Source of the DNA: an uncultured Parabacteroides sp.
Lineage (GTDB): Bacteria > Bacteroidota > Bacteroidia > Bacteroidales > Tannerellaceae
Direction of reading: 5' to 3'
NCBI GenBank assembly: GCA_944325345.1
Contig: CALUZV010000006.1
Coordinates: 62,001-126,000, forward strand
Length of the DNA stretch: 64,000 bases
How positions within the stretch are numbered: the first letter of the stretch is position 1; every line of letters starts with the position of its first letter. The notes beneath the pieces are model-generated. The model was given only the letters and a program-made list of their open reading frames with translations, had not been told where the DNA came from and ran no database searches. Made by a program: the position numbers and the translations under genes. Of the stretch, positions 1 through 7,237 are shown piece after piece.

Positions 1-98
1 ACCGCCTGCAGCGCATCACGGGCTACCTCGTCGGGACGACCGACCGCTGGAACAAAGCCAAGCTCGCCGAGTTGAAAGACCGCGTAACCCACGATTAA
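1..98 (+). CDS. nrdD: Anaerobic ribonucleoside-triphosphate reductase, C-terminal end (partial)
   Basis: The window opens inside a gene; the frame starting at base 3 reads 31 residues, ending ITGYLVGTTDRWNKAKLAEL then KDRVTHD and a TAA stop. The GTTDRWN...KLAELKDRV ending is characteristic of the C-terminus of the class III (oxygen-sensitive, glycyl-radical) reductase that makes deoxynucleotides anaerobically. The activase gene nrdG starts 4 bases downstream, the usual nrdDG order, which supports the call. The glycyl-radical region lies upstream of the window or in the few residues seen and cannot be verified. Confidence 0.85.
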   Translation, partial: RLQRITGYLVGTTDRWNKAKLAELKDRVTHD

Positions 99-102
99 GA
101 CT

Positions 103-609
103 ATGACACTCTCTCTCCTGAACATATTGGAAGACACGACGGTGGATGGCCCCGGTTTCCGCACGGCCATCTACGCCGCCGGTTGCGGGCATCACTGCCC
201 GGGCTGCCACAATCCCGAATCGTGGGATATGGGCGGGGGGCAGGAAACGCCCGTCGCCGACGTCCTCGAGCGGGTCCTCGCCGACGACTTTGCCGACGTA
301 ACCTTTACCGGCGGCGACCCTATGTACCAGCCCGAAGCCTTCACCGAACTGGCGCGCGGCATCCACGCCCGGAGCCGCAAGACGATATGGTGCTATACGG
401 GTTACCACTTCGAGACGCTGCTCGGAATGCCCGCCCAGCGCCGCCTCCTGGAGCAAATCGACGTGCTGGTGGACGGCCCCTTCGTCCAATCCCTCCGCTC
501 CGAAGAATGCCCCTTCCGGGGGAGCAGCAACCAGCGGCTGGTCGATGTCCCCGCCTCCCTGCGCGAGGGGCAGACGGTGCTGGTGGAATATCAGCCCCTG
601 CCGGAATAA
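103..609 (+). CDS. nrdG: Anaerobic ribonucleotide reductase activating protein (radical SAM)
   Basis: The 168-residue product is the normal length for NrdG, the radical SAM enzyme that installs the glycyl radical on NrdD. Near residues 26-35 it carries the CX3CX2C cluster motif (CGHHCPGCHN) that binds the 4Fe-4S cluster, followed by a TFTGGDPMYQPEAF segment typical of the family's SAM-binding GGDP motif. It follows nrdD by 4 bases, so the two are probably cotranscribed. The ATG at 103 places the motif at the expected distance from the N-terminus. Confidence 0.95.
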   Translation: MTLSLLNILEDTTVDGPGFRTAIYAAGCGHHCPGCHNPESWDMGGGQETPVADVLERVLADDFADVTFTGGDPMYQPEAFTELARGIHARSRKTIWCYTGYHFETLLGMPAQRRLLEQIDVLVDGPFVQSLRSEECPFRGSSNQRLVDVPASLREGQTVLVEYQPLPE

Positions 610-649
610 ATTTCTCCCCTTTTCTTCTTGGAAATAAACCAAGAAACCG

Positions 650-657
650 TAACTTTG
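650..657 (+). promoter_or_regulatory. Bacteroidota -7 promoter box (TAACTTTG)
   Basis: The word matches the Bacteroidota primary sigma -7 consensus TAnnTTTG and lies 27 bases before the ATG of the small protein at 684. Confidence 0.55.
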
Positions 658-683
658 CCCTGAACAATTTTAAAATCTTAAAT

Positions 684-890
684 ATGAAAGAAAATACGGG
701 TATAGGGCGCGAGACGCTGGGCAAGTTCTTTTATGACTTGGCGAAGATTGTTTTCACGGGCTTGGTCGTTGGCGGGGTGATTTCGGCGGTGGACGAACAA
801 GAAAGGCTGGGATATATTGTCTTGATTAGTATTGGGGTAATTATTACTGGCATATTTGTATTTATTGGGTATGAAATTTTAAATTCGTAG
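684..890 (+). CDS. Small two-segment membrane protein (DUF6722-like?)
   Basis: This 68-residue protein starts at the ATG at 684, just after a promoter box; longer readings of the frame run through nrdG in another frame and are not credible. It has a short polar N-terminus (MKENTGIGRETLGKFFYDLA), then two hydrophobic stretches (about residues 19-34 and 43-63) separated by a charged DEQERLG turn. It resembles the small DUF6722-type proteins common in Bacteroides, but I am recalling the family from memory. Function is unknown. Confidence 0.65.
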   Translation: MKENTGIGRETLGKFFYDLAKIVFTGLVVGGVISAVDEQERLGYIVLISIGVIITGIFVFIGYEILNS

Positions 891-894
891 AAAT

Positions 895-999
895 ATGTGG
901 GCTTTAATAACATTATATTCTGTCTGCTTGGTTTTTGGTGTCGCCTTCTTGATTTGGATGCACACGAAAGCCGGGAAGGAATGGCTGAAAAATCTCTGA
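895..999 (+). CDS. 34-residue hydrophobic peptide, copy 1 of a tandem pair
   Basis: An ATG five bases after the preceding stop opens a 34-residue frame: one N-terminal transmembrane stretch (ALITLYSVCLVFGVAFLIWM) followed by the basic tail HTKAGKEWLKNL. A second frame at 1057 encodes the same layout with an almost identical tail, so both are probably real. The pattern of one membrane helix, a charged tail and tandem paralogues is shared with type I toxin peptides, but it also fits small membrane-complex subunits. No function is assigned. Confidence 0.55.
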   Translation: MWALITLYSVCLVFGVAFLIWMHTKAGKEWLKNL

Positions 1000-1056
1000 G
1001 AGGTTTTGGTTCAATAGTTGAAGACGTTTGAGTTGAAACTTAAAATAGAAAATAAA

Positions 1057-1161
1057 ATGGGTCCGATAATAGTATTGTTTTCTGCCTGCTTGATTGTTAT
1101 CGTGGGCATGTTGATTTGGATGAACACGAAGGCCGGGAAGGAATGGCTGAAAAATCTCTAA
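1057..1161 (+). CDS. 34-residue hydrophobic peptide, copy 2 of a tandem pair
   Basis: The frame encodes MGPIIVLFSACLIVIVGMLI then WMNTKAGKEWLKNL, the same length as the peptide at 895 and identical over the last ten residues (KAGKEWLKNL). The bases coding for the tail are also nearly identical (from gatttggatg to aaaatctct), so the pair arose by local duplication while the N-terminal helix diverged. The stop lies 12 bases before the first palindrome of the 40-bp ladder. Confidence 0.55.
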   Translation: MGPIIVLFSACLIVIVGMLIWMNTKAGKEWLKNL

Positions 1162-1171
1162 TATGAGTTTT

Positions 1172-1441
1172 CTTCCCCAGCAGCTGGAGAAGAAATCGCG
1201 GCTTGCGAAACGCTCCCCAGCAGCTGGAGAAGAAATCGCGGCTTGCGAAACGCTCCCCAGCAACTGGGGAAGAAATCGCGGCTTGCGAAACGCTCCCCAG
1301 CAGCTGGAGAAGAAATCGCGGCTTGCGAAACGCTCCCCAGCAACTGGGGAAGAAATCGCGGCTTGCGAAACGTTCCCCAGTAGCTGGGGAGGAAATCGCG
1401 GCTTGCGAAACGTTCCCCAGCAACTGGGGAGGAAATCGCGG
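1172..1441. repeat. Ladder A: seven 40-bp units of phased palindromes
   Basis: Seven palindromes of the type TCCCCAG-CAR-CTGGRGA start at 1174, 1214, 1254, 1294, 1334, 1374 and 1414, exactly 40 bp apart. Midway between each pair sits a second dyad, TCGC-GGCTT-GCGA (for example centred at 1202, the exact midpoint of 1182 and 1222). The centre varies (CAG, CAA, TAG) while the arms stay complementary. All six frames are nearly free of stops because 40 bp is not a multiple of three and the unit lacks stops; I see no reason to call a protein here. Confidence 0.9.
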
Positions 1442-1476
1442 AACAGAAATTTAAGTTTAACTTTAAATTATAGGGA

Positions 1477-2325
1477 ATGAAAAAGATTGTTTATGATTTT
1501 TCTCGCAGTAAAGCGAAAAATGCACAGCACGTGCAATTTGTAACAGACATCTTGGTCGCTGTCCCCGAGGACGTGGCGACGCAGTATGGATTTGCCGCCC
1601 AGCGTTCGGCTTTCGCGACAGCGGCAGAGGAGGAAATCGCCTGCTTCAAGCCGGACAAGGGCTATCTGGACACGGCGAAAATCGCGGAGGCTGATAAGAA
1701 ACGCGATGAGACGTATTTGTTTAACAAGAAAATCGTGGAGGCTTATGCCGAGTATTGTCCCGACCCCGAACTGCGTGAGGCGGGCAAGACGGCGGTCTTC
1801 GTCTTCCACGAGGCCGGGACGCCGACGGAGCTCGACTATGCCGGCGAGACGGCGACGCTGACCGACGTGGCCGGGACGCTCCGGCAGGAGCCTTACATCT
1901 CGGCTCTGACTAAAATAGGCCGCGAAAGCGCCCCCGACGACATCGCGGAGGCGAACGACGCCTTCAACCAACTGTATAAAACCCGGACGACGGAGGAACG
2001 CAAGCGCGCGTTTGCCTCGAAACTGAAGACGCTCCGGCCTGTTTCGGACACGGCGTTCGACACCTTGTGCGAGACGATCAACGCCTTCTACACCGTCAAT
2101 GAACTGACGACGAAGGACGAAGCGACCTCCGAGGCGCTGGGTGAGGTCATCGACGACGTGAACGACATCCTCGTCCGCCTCCGTAAGACCATCAGTGGCG
2201 AGGCTCCGGAAAGTCCGGACGAACCTGAGACTCCGGAGAACCCCGACGAGCAGCCGGGGGAAGGCGACGGCCAGCCGACGGTGGAAGATCCTGACGAGGA
2301 GGAGGATCGGCCGCAGGTGCAGTAA
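1477..2325 (+). CDS. Uncharacterised helical protein with acidic proline-rich tail (DUF6261-like?)
   Basis: The 282-residue product has no signal peptide. Residues 1 to about 230 look alpha-helical and charged; the last 50 or so are a low-complexity Pro/Glu/Asp tail (ESPDEPETPENPDEQPGEGD...). The general layout recalls the DUF6261 family of Bacteroidales proteins, often found near repeats or in variable regions, but this is a weak recollection. The gene begins 36 bases after ladder A. Function is unknown. Confidence 0.6.
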   Translation: MKKIVYDFSRSKAKNAQHVQFVTDILVAVPEDVATQYGFAAQRSAFATAAEEEIACFKPDKGYLDTAKIAEADKKRDETYLFNKKIVEAYAEYCPDPELREAGKTAVFVFHEAGTPTELDYAGETATLTDVAGTLRQEPYISALTKIGRESAPDDIAEANDAFNQLYKTRTTEERKRAFASKLKTLRPVSDTAFDTLCETINAFYTVNELTTKDEATSEALGEVIDDVNDILVRLRKTISGEAPESPDEPETPENPDEQPGEGDGQPTVEDPDEEEDRPQVQ

Positions 2326-2356
2326 GGAAGAGTTGTCATTTAAATCGAATCAAAGT

Positions 2357-2551
2357 ATGAAAGTCGGAGACAAAGTTTGGATATCGCCCGATTTGACTTT
2401 GCTGAAAGATCGAATAACGGGTACGGTAATCGAAGTAGAAGACAACCCGTTTGTGGGCACGGTGATTTCGGCGGAGACGGAAGATCGGAATGTGTTTTTC
2501 GGACGGGAGGAGATGTTTAAGCCGTTAAAGGAGGAAGTATGTTTGCCATAA
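2357..2551 (+). CDS. Small protein overlapping vapD; candidate antitoxin partner
   Basis: The 64-residue product begins [18 protein letters not shown], a pattern suggestive of a small beta-barrel, and ends with [14 protein letters not shown]. Its last 13 bases overlap the start of vapD in another frame, which implies translational coupling. In Haemophilus VapD is paired with a small upstream antitoxin (VapX); the position here is equivalent, although I see no sequence match to VapX. The antitoxin role is inferred from context only. Confidence 0.6.
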   Translation: MKVGDKVWISPDLTLLKDRITGTVIEVEDNPFVGTVISAETEDRNVFFGREEMFKPLKEEVCLP

Positions 2552-2820
2552 GTTTTGATATGACGGTTTCAGAGTTGGAGGCGCATTATGGGACGCCCTA
2601 TAACCGCGCTTATTTTGAAATCAAGGAAAGCTTGAAAAAGAACGATTTTTGTTGGATTCAAGGGAGTACTTATCTGACGGTGAACGGAAATTTGGGCAAT
2701 TTGTATAAGGCAATCAATGATTTGTCGAAATTCGACTGGTTTAAAAAATCTGTGCGTGATATTCGGGCGTACAAGGTGGAAGATTGGTCGGATTTTACGC
2801 AGATTGTGAAGAACTCCTGA
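2539..2820 (+). CDS. vapD: VapD endoribonuclease (Cas2-like fold)
   Basis: The 93-residue protein reads [18 protein letters not shown], then [22 protein letters not shown], and the very conserved block [20 protein letters not shown] before the C-terminus. This matches VapD of Helicobacter and Haemophilus almost motif for motif. VapD is a dimeric ferredoxin-fold RNase related to Cas2. The first beta strand with the catalytic Asp (SFD) is present and the length is normal, so the protein looks intact. It overlaps the upstream gene by 13 bases. Confidence 0.92.
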   Translation: MFAISFDMTVSELEAHYGTPYNRAYFEIKESLKKNDFCWIQGSTYLTVNGNLGNLYKAINDLSKFDWFKKSVRDIRAYKVEDWSDFTQIVKNS

Positions 2821-2838
2821 ATAGGCGGGAAATAGAGA

Positions 2839-2915
2839 GGCACGGATTTTGCGGACTGCCACGGTTTTATGTTTTGAAAACTGTGGAATCCGCGAAATCC
2901 GTGCCTTGTTTTTTC
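2839..2915. terminator. Long two-stage hairpin, bidirectional terminator
   Basis: An outer 18-bp stem starting AGGCACGGAT pairs with ATCCGTGCCT (one G-T wobble position). Inside it, a second stem pairs CCACGGTTTT with AAAACTGTGG. A T-rich run (tgttttttc) follows. It lies between the convergent vapD and the minus-strand gene at 2929. Confidence 0.75.
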
Positions 2916-2928
2916 CCGGTTCAGTGTT

Positions 2929-3891
2929 TTATTTCACCCAGATACCGAGGATTTCGCCCATGACGACGGTCGAATCGCCATCGGCCGTCTCGCCCGACTT
3001 GCGGCACTCGATGAGCAACCAGTTGTCGGCCTTGCTGTCCGGCTGGGAGAAGGAGAGGGTGAAGGTGTCGCCATCTTTCAGGCTGAGGCTGCCTTTCTCA
3101 AGGGCGAAAGAGGCGAGGTCTTTCCCGAACATCGAGCCGAAGCCTTTCCAGGTAACGGCTTGTTCCTGGCCGTCTTTCTCGAGAACGCAGGAGCTTTCCG
3201 AAAGCATCGACTTCATGATTTCAGGCAATTTGGCCAGTGTGAAAGTCTGGTAACCCTCGCGCGGAGCCGGTTCCTGGGCAGAGGGGGCGACAGGCTCGGG
3301 CGGGACTTGCTGAGGCAGAGCCGTGGCCGGAGCAGAAGTCTGGGCGAGCCCCATAGCCCCGGAAACACCGATGAAGAGGCTGTCGGCGAAGTCGATAGTC
3401 TTGCGGCGGAACTTGCCGCTGATGCGGTTGAGCTTGCCCTTGTAGATGGCGTGTTCGTCGGTAATCCATTCTTCCGCCTCGTATTCCTCGGGTTCACGCT
3501 GGTAGGGGACGTCGTAGCGGTAGCGGATGTTTTTCAGTTGGACGTCGCACGAATGCCCGTCGATGACGGCGGTAAACTGGTAGCGCATCCGCGCGCGGTC
3601 GAGAGCCAGGGCCGTGCGCGAGAAGACGATATATTCCTCGCCGATGGCGGCAAGCTCGCCCTTCGCCTCATTCTCATAGACCAAGTGGCAGCCCTCGCGG
3701 CTGAAGCGCTCTTTCATCCAGTCGCGGACGGCGAGGAAAATCTGTTGCGACGAGAGCGCGTTGTTCGTCAGTTCTTTTTGGAAAACGACCTGCCCGTCTG
3801 TCAGAGAGACAGCGCCTTGCAGGTATTTCTCTTCGTCCTGAGCCTGAAGCCAGAAAGGGAAGAGAAGCAGAAAAAGGAAAACATTCTTCAT
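2929..3891 (-). CDS. Secreted DUF4468-type protein
   Basis: The 320-residue product has a cleavable signal peptide (MKNVFLFLLLFPFWLQAQ). Residues about 30-150 resemble the DUF4468 domain (a TBP-like fold found in Bacteroidota periplasmic proteins): LSSQQIFLAVRDWM, SREGCHLVYENEAKGELAA, YQFTAVIDGHSCDVQLKNIRY. A Pro/Ala-rich linker (about 185-210) leads to a second domain of roughly 110 residues. Probably periplasmic or outer-membrane associated; the function of the family is unknown. Transcription is divergent from secDF. Confidence 0.75.
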   Translation of the reverse strand: MKNVFLFLLLFPFWLQAQDEEKYLQGAVSLTDGQVVFQKELTNNALSSQQIFLAVRDWMKERFSREGCHLVYENEAKGELAAIGEEYIVFSRTALALDRARMRYQFTAVIDGHSCDVQLKNIRYRYDVPYQREPEEYEAEEWITDEHAIYKGKLNRISGKFRRKTIDFADSLFIGVSGAMGLAQTSAPATALPQQVPPEPVAPSAQEPAPREGYQTFTLAKLPEIMKSMLSESSCVLEKDGQEQAVTWKGFGSMFGKDLASFALEKGSLSLKDGDTFTLSFSQPDSKADNWLLIECRKSGETADGDSTVVMGEILGIWVK

Positions 3892-3917
3892 TGTAGCACA
3901 TTTTAAATTATTTGCGC

Positions 3918-3925
3918 CAAAGATA
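3918..3925 (-). promoter_or_regulatory. -7 box for the DUF4468-type gene (TATCTTTG on minus strand)
   Basis: The complement reads TATCTTTG, 27 bases upstream of the ATG at 3891, matching TAnnTTTG. Confidence 0.6.
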
Positions 3926-3989
3926 GCGAAAGAGAAAGAAATAGCGCGTAAATAATTATTCTAAATACTCTTAATCAAGAAAAAAACTC

Positions 3990-3997
3990 TATCTTTG
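3990..3997 (+). promoter_or_regulatory. -7 box for secDF (TATCTTTG)
   Basis: TATCTTTG followed by an approximately 95-base leader before the secDF ATG at 4099. Confidence 0.6.
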
Positions 3998-4098
3998 CAC
4001 CCTGTTAAATTAGTAGTAGTGTATTCGCGACATCTTGTCAGCGGATTCCTCTTCGGAGCTAACGAAATAAATAATAACAAAATAATTAAGTAGTTCAA

Positions 4099-7000
4099 AT
4101 GCAAAACAAGGGATTTGTAAAGGTCTTTGCCGTGCTGCTGACGCTTGTCTGTTTGTTCTATTTGTCATTCTCTGTGGTGACGAACCATTACAACAACAAG
4201 GCTGCCGAGTTCGCGGCTGGAGACCCAGCTAAGGAGAGTCATTATTTAGACTCGCTATCAACTCAGAAAGTATGGCTTGGCTATACGCTTAAGGAATGCC
4301 GTGAGATGGAAATCGGTTTAGGTCTTGACCTGAAGGGCGGTATGAACGTCGTACTGGAATTGAGCGTGCCCGACGTGGTTCGTTCGCTTTCAAACAACAA
4401 TCAGGACGAGAACTTCAACAAGGCATTGGATTTGGCGTATGCAGACCAGGCTACGAGCCAGAAAGATTTCATTGACCTCTTTGCCGAGGAGTATCAGAAA
4501 CTGGTACCGGGCGGACGGCTGGCATCTATTTTCAGTACCTTTGAATTGAAGGACAAGATTACGCCGCAGAGCTCGGATGCCGAAGTTATCAGCGTGTTGA
4601 AGTCTGAGTTGCAAAGCGCAATTGATAATTCGTTTAATGTATTACGTACGCGTATCGACCGTTTCGGTGTCTTGTCGCCGAATATCCAACGCTTGGAAAC
4701 AGCAGGACGTATTTTGGTCGAATTGCCGGGTGTGAAGGAGCCGGAGCGTGTTCGTAAATTGTTACAAGGTAGTGCCAACCTGGAATTCTGGGAAACCTAT
4801 AAGTTGCCGGAGATTTACCAGAACTTGATTGCTGCCGATAATGTACTCGCCAAAATGCTGGCCGATGCTGCTCCTGCAGACAGCACTGCGGAAGTAGCCG
4901 CTGACACCAAAGCTGCTGAGACGGAAGCAATCCAGTCGGCCGCTGCAACGAACGAAGCCGATTCTCTGTTGGCCGACTTGCAGCAAGAGCAGCCGGAAGG
5001 ACAATCTCAATCCGAAGAAGATTTCGCTAAACAGCATCCGTTGTTCTCCTTGCTGATGATCAATCAGTATAACGGACAGTTGGTTCCGAGTGCCGTAGTC
5101 GGTATGGCGGAAGCCAAGGATATGGAGAAAATCAACGAATACCTGAACATGAAGCAGGTGAAGGATGTTCTCCCGCGCAACCTCTCGCTGAAGTGGGGCG
5201 TGAAAGCTGTGGACGAAAGAGAACGCTTTTATGAATTATATGCTATTAAGGTAACGAACCGCGACGGTACGCCGGCCTTGGGTGGCGATGTCGTAACGGA
5301 TGCAAACGCCGACTTCGTACAGCAGGCTGGTGTTTCTGAACAGCAGGTATCCATGACGATGAACGCGGAAGGAGCGAAGGCTTGGGCTCGCCTGACGAAA
5401 GAGAATATCGGACGTGCAATCGCTATCGTTCTCGACGGTTTGGTTTATTCTGCACCGAACGTAAATGACGAAATCACTGGCGGACGCTCTTCTATCACAG
5501 GTAACTTCACGCCGGAGGAAGCCAAAGACTTGGCGAACGTATTGAACTCTGGTAAGATGGCAGCCTCTGTCCATATCGTACAGGAAGACGTGGTTGGTCC
5601 GTCTTTGGGACAGGAGGCAATCACGGCAGGATTCATCTCCTTCCTCATTGCCTTGATATTGTTGATGCTGTACATGTGTGCCTTCTACGGGCTTATCCCG
5701 GGCTTAATTGCCAACGGCGCTTTGATTCTGAACATCTTCTTCACGATGGGTATCTTGGCATCCTTCCAGGCGGTGCTGACATTGCCGGGTATTGCCGGTA
5801 TGGTCTTGACGCTGGGTATGGCAGTCGATGCGAACGTGTTGATTTATGAACGTACGAAGGAAGAGTTGCGAGCAGGTAAGTCGTTGAGCAAAGCTATTGC
5901 CGACGGTTATAGCAATGCCTTCTCTGCCATCTTCGACTCGAACTTGACCTCTATCATTACGGGTATTGTCCTCTTCTACTTCGGAACAGGTCCTATCCGT
6001 GGATTCGCGACAACGATGATTATCGGTCTGTTGTCTAACTTCTTGACGGCAGTCTTCTTGACACGTATCGTTTATGAAGGTCTCTTGGCTAAAGACAAGC
6101 TGCGCCACTTACCTTTCACTACGTCTATTTCGAAAGACTTGTTGGTTAATCCGAAGATCAACTTCCTCGGGGCTCGCAAGGTGGGCTATTTGATTCCGGT
6201 AGTTATTGTGGTACTGGGTATTGTTTCTTTGTTTACGGTTGGCTTGAACAAGGGTATCGACTTCACGGGAGGTCGCAACTACATCGTCCGCTTTGACCAG
6301 AACGTGAAGACCGACGAAGTTCGTAACCTCTTGGATGCACCGCTCGACGGAGCAGTCAGCGTCATCACCATCGGTACGCCGAACCAAGTCCGTATCTCAA
6401 CGAACTATAAGATTACAGAGACAGACCCGTCAATAGACCAGGAGATTGAAACCAAGCTCTACGAAGGTCTGAAGCCGTTGTTGGCCGACGGCACTACCTT
6501 GGATGAGTTTACCTCAACAAATGTACAGAGCTCGCAGAAGGTCGGTCCTTCTATGGCGGACGATATCAAGAACGCAGCCTTCTTAGCCGTCATCTTCTCT
6601 ATGTTCTGTATGGCAGCTTATATCTTGCTGCGTTTCCGGGATATCTCTTTCTCGGCTGGTGCTTTCGCGTCTGTGGCTATCACGACGTTGTGCATCATCG
6701 CCTTCTATACGTTGCTATGGAAGCTGCTGCCTTTCTCCATGGAGGTTGACCAGACGTTTATCGCTGCTATCCTGACGATTATCGGTTACTCTATCAACGA
6801 TACGGTGGTTGTCTTCGACCGTATCCGCGAGACGATTGCAATATATCCGAAGCGCGACCGCTACCAAGTGATTAACGATGCCCTGAACTCGACCCTGAGC
6901 CGTACGTTCAATACCTCATTGACTACCCTGGTCGTTGTCTTGTGTATCTTCATCCTCGGCGGTAGCACCATCCGGAGCTTTACGTTTGCCATCTTGCTGG

Positions 7001-7110
7001 GTATCATCATCGGTACTTATTCGACGCTCTTCGTGGCTACTCCGATAGCTTACGAGTTGCAGAAGCACAAGATCAACAAGCGTGCCGCTGCGGAATCGGA
7101 GAAGAATTAA
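4099..7110 (+). CDS. secDF: Fused protein translocase subunit SecDF
   Basis: The 1003-residue protein joins SecD and SecF, the single-chain arrangement usual in Bacteroidota. It uses the proton motive force to complete Sec export at the inner membrane. SecD features are the N-terminal helix (FAVLLTLVCLFYLSFSV), LGLDLKGGMNVVLEL (about 74-88), a large periplasmic P1 region with an Ala/Glu-rich insertion (about 255-305), and a multi-helix C-terminal part (from about 510). SecF begins near residue 695 and contains KGIDFTGGRNYIVRF (about 717-731) and a second five-helix bundle. The gene is monocistronic, between a promoter box and a strong terminator. Confidence 0.97.
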   Translation: MQNKGFVKVFAVLLTLVCLFYLSFSVVTNHYNNKAAEFAAGDPAKESHYLDSLSTQKVWLGYTLKECREMEIGLGLDLKGGMNVVLELSVPDVVRSLSNNNQDENFNKALDLAYADQATSQKDFIDLFAEEYQKLVPGGRLASIFSTFELKDKITPQSSDAEVISVLKSELQSAIDNSFNVLRTRIDRFGVLSPNIQRLETAGRILVELPGVKEPERVRKLLQGSANLEFWETYKLPEIYQNLIAADNVLAKMLADAAPADSTAEVAADTKAAETEAIQSAAATNEADSLLADLQQEQPEGQSQSEEDFAKQHPLFSLLMINQYNGQLVPSAVVGMAEAKDMEKINEYLNMKQVKDVLPRNLSLKWGVKAVDERERFYELYAIKVTNRDGTPALGGDVVTDANADFVQQAGVSEQQVSMTMNAEGAKAWARLTKENIGRAIAIVLDGLVYSAPNVNDEITGGRSSITGNFTPEEAKDLANVLNSGKMAASVHIVQEDVVGPSLGQEAITAGFISFLIALILLMLYMCAFYGLIPGLIANGALILNIFFTMGILASFQAVLTLPGIAGMVLTLGMAVDANVLIYERTKEELRAGKSLSKAIADGYSNAFSAIFDSNLTSIITGIVLFYFGTGPIRGFATTMIIGLLSNFLTAVFLTRIVYEGLLAKDKLRHLPFTTSISKDLLVNPKINFLGARKVGYLIPVVIVVLGIVSLFTVGLNKGIDFTGGRNYIVRFDQNVKTDEVRNLLDAPLDGAVSVITIGTPNQVRISTNYKITETDPSIDQEIETKLYEGLKPLLADGTTLDEFTSTNVQSSQKVGPSMADDIKNAAFLAVIFSMFCMAAYILLRFRDISFSAGAFASVAITTLCIIAFYTLLWKLLPFSMEVDQTFIAAILTIIGYSINDTVVVFDRIRETIAIYPKRDRYQVINDALNSTLSRTFNTSLTTLVVVLCIFILGGSTIRSFTFAILLGIIIGTYSTLFVATPIAYELQKHKINKRAAAESEKN

Positions 7111-7145
7111 TAGAGAATTTCTTGTTTTATAATTAGGGGAAGGGG

Positions 7146-7181
7146 CTGCCTCAATCGCGAGGCAGCCTTTCTTTTTCCTCC
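7146..7181 (+). terminator. Rho-independent terminator of secDF
   Basis: GGCTGCCTC pairs with GAGGCAGCC around the loop aatcgc, followed by TTTCTTTTT. Confidence 0.9.
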
Positions 7182-7208
7182 GAGGCAATAAGAACCGACC
7201 TATTTCGT

Positions 7209-7216
7209 TATATTTG
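7209..7216 (+). promoter_or_regulatory. -7 box for porE (TATATTTG)
   Basis: TATATTTG lies 22 bases before the porE ATG at 7238. Confidence 0.6.
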
Positions 7217-7237
7217 CAGGCACTTTGAAGACTTACG

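Noticed and set aside
183..890. 235-residue frame running from inside nrdG into the small membrane protein gene
   Set aside because: Its first two thirds are an arginine-rich shadow of nrdG; only the part from 684 has its own promoter box and protein-like composition.
1172..1441. CRISPR array
   Set aside because: Both the palindromic part and the intervening part repeat, so there are no unique spacers, and no cas genes are nearby. The same applies to the other ladders.
1163..1480. Protein-coding frames through ladder A (both strands)
   Set aside because: They are open only because the 40-bp unit lacks stops in most frames; the translation is a simple 40-bp repeat with no start signal or homology.
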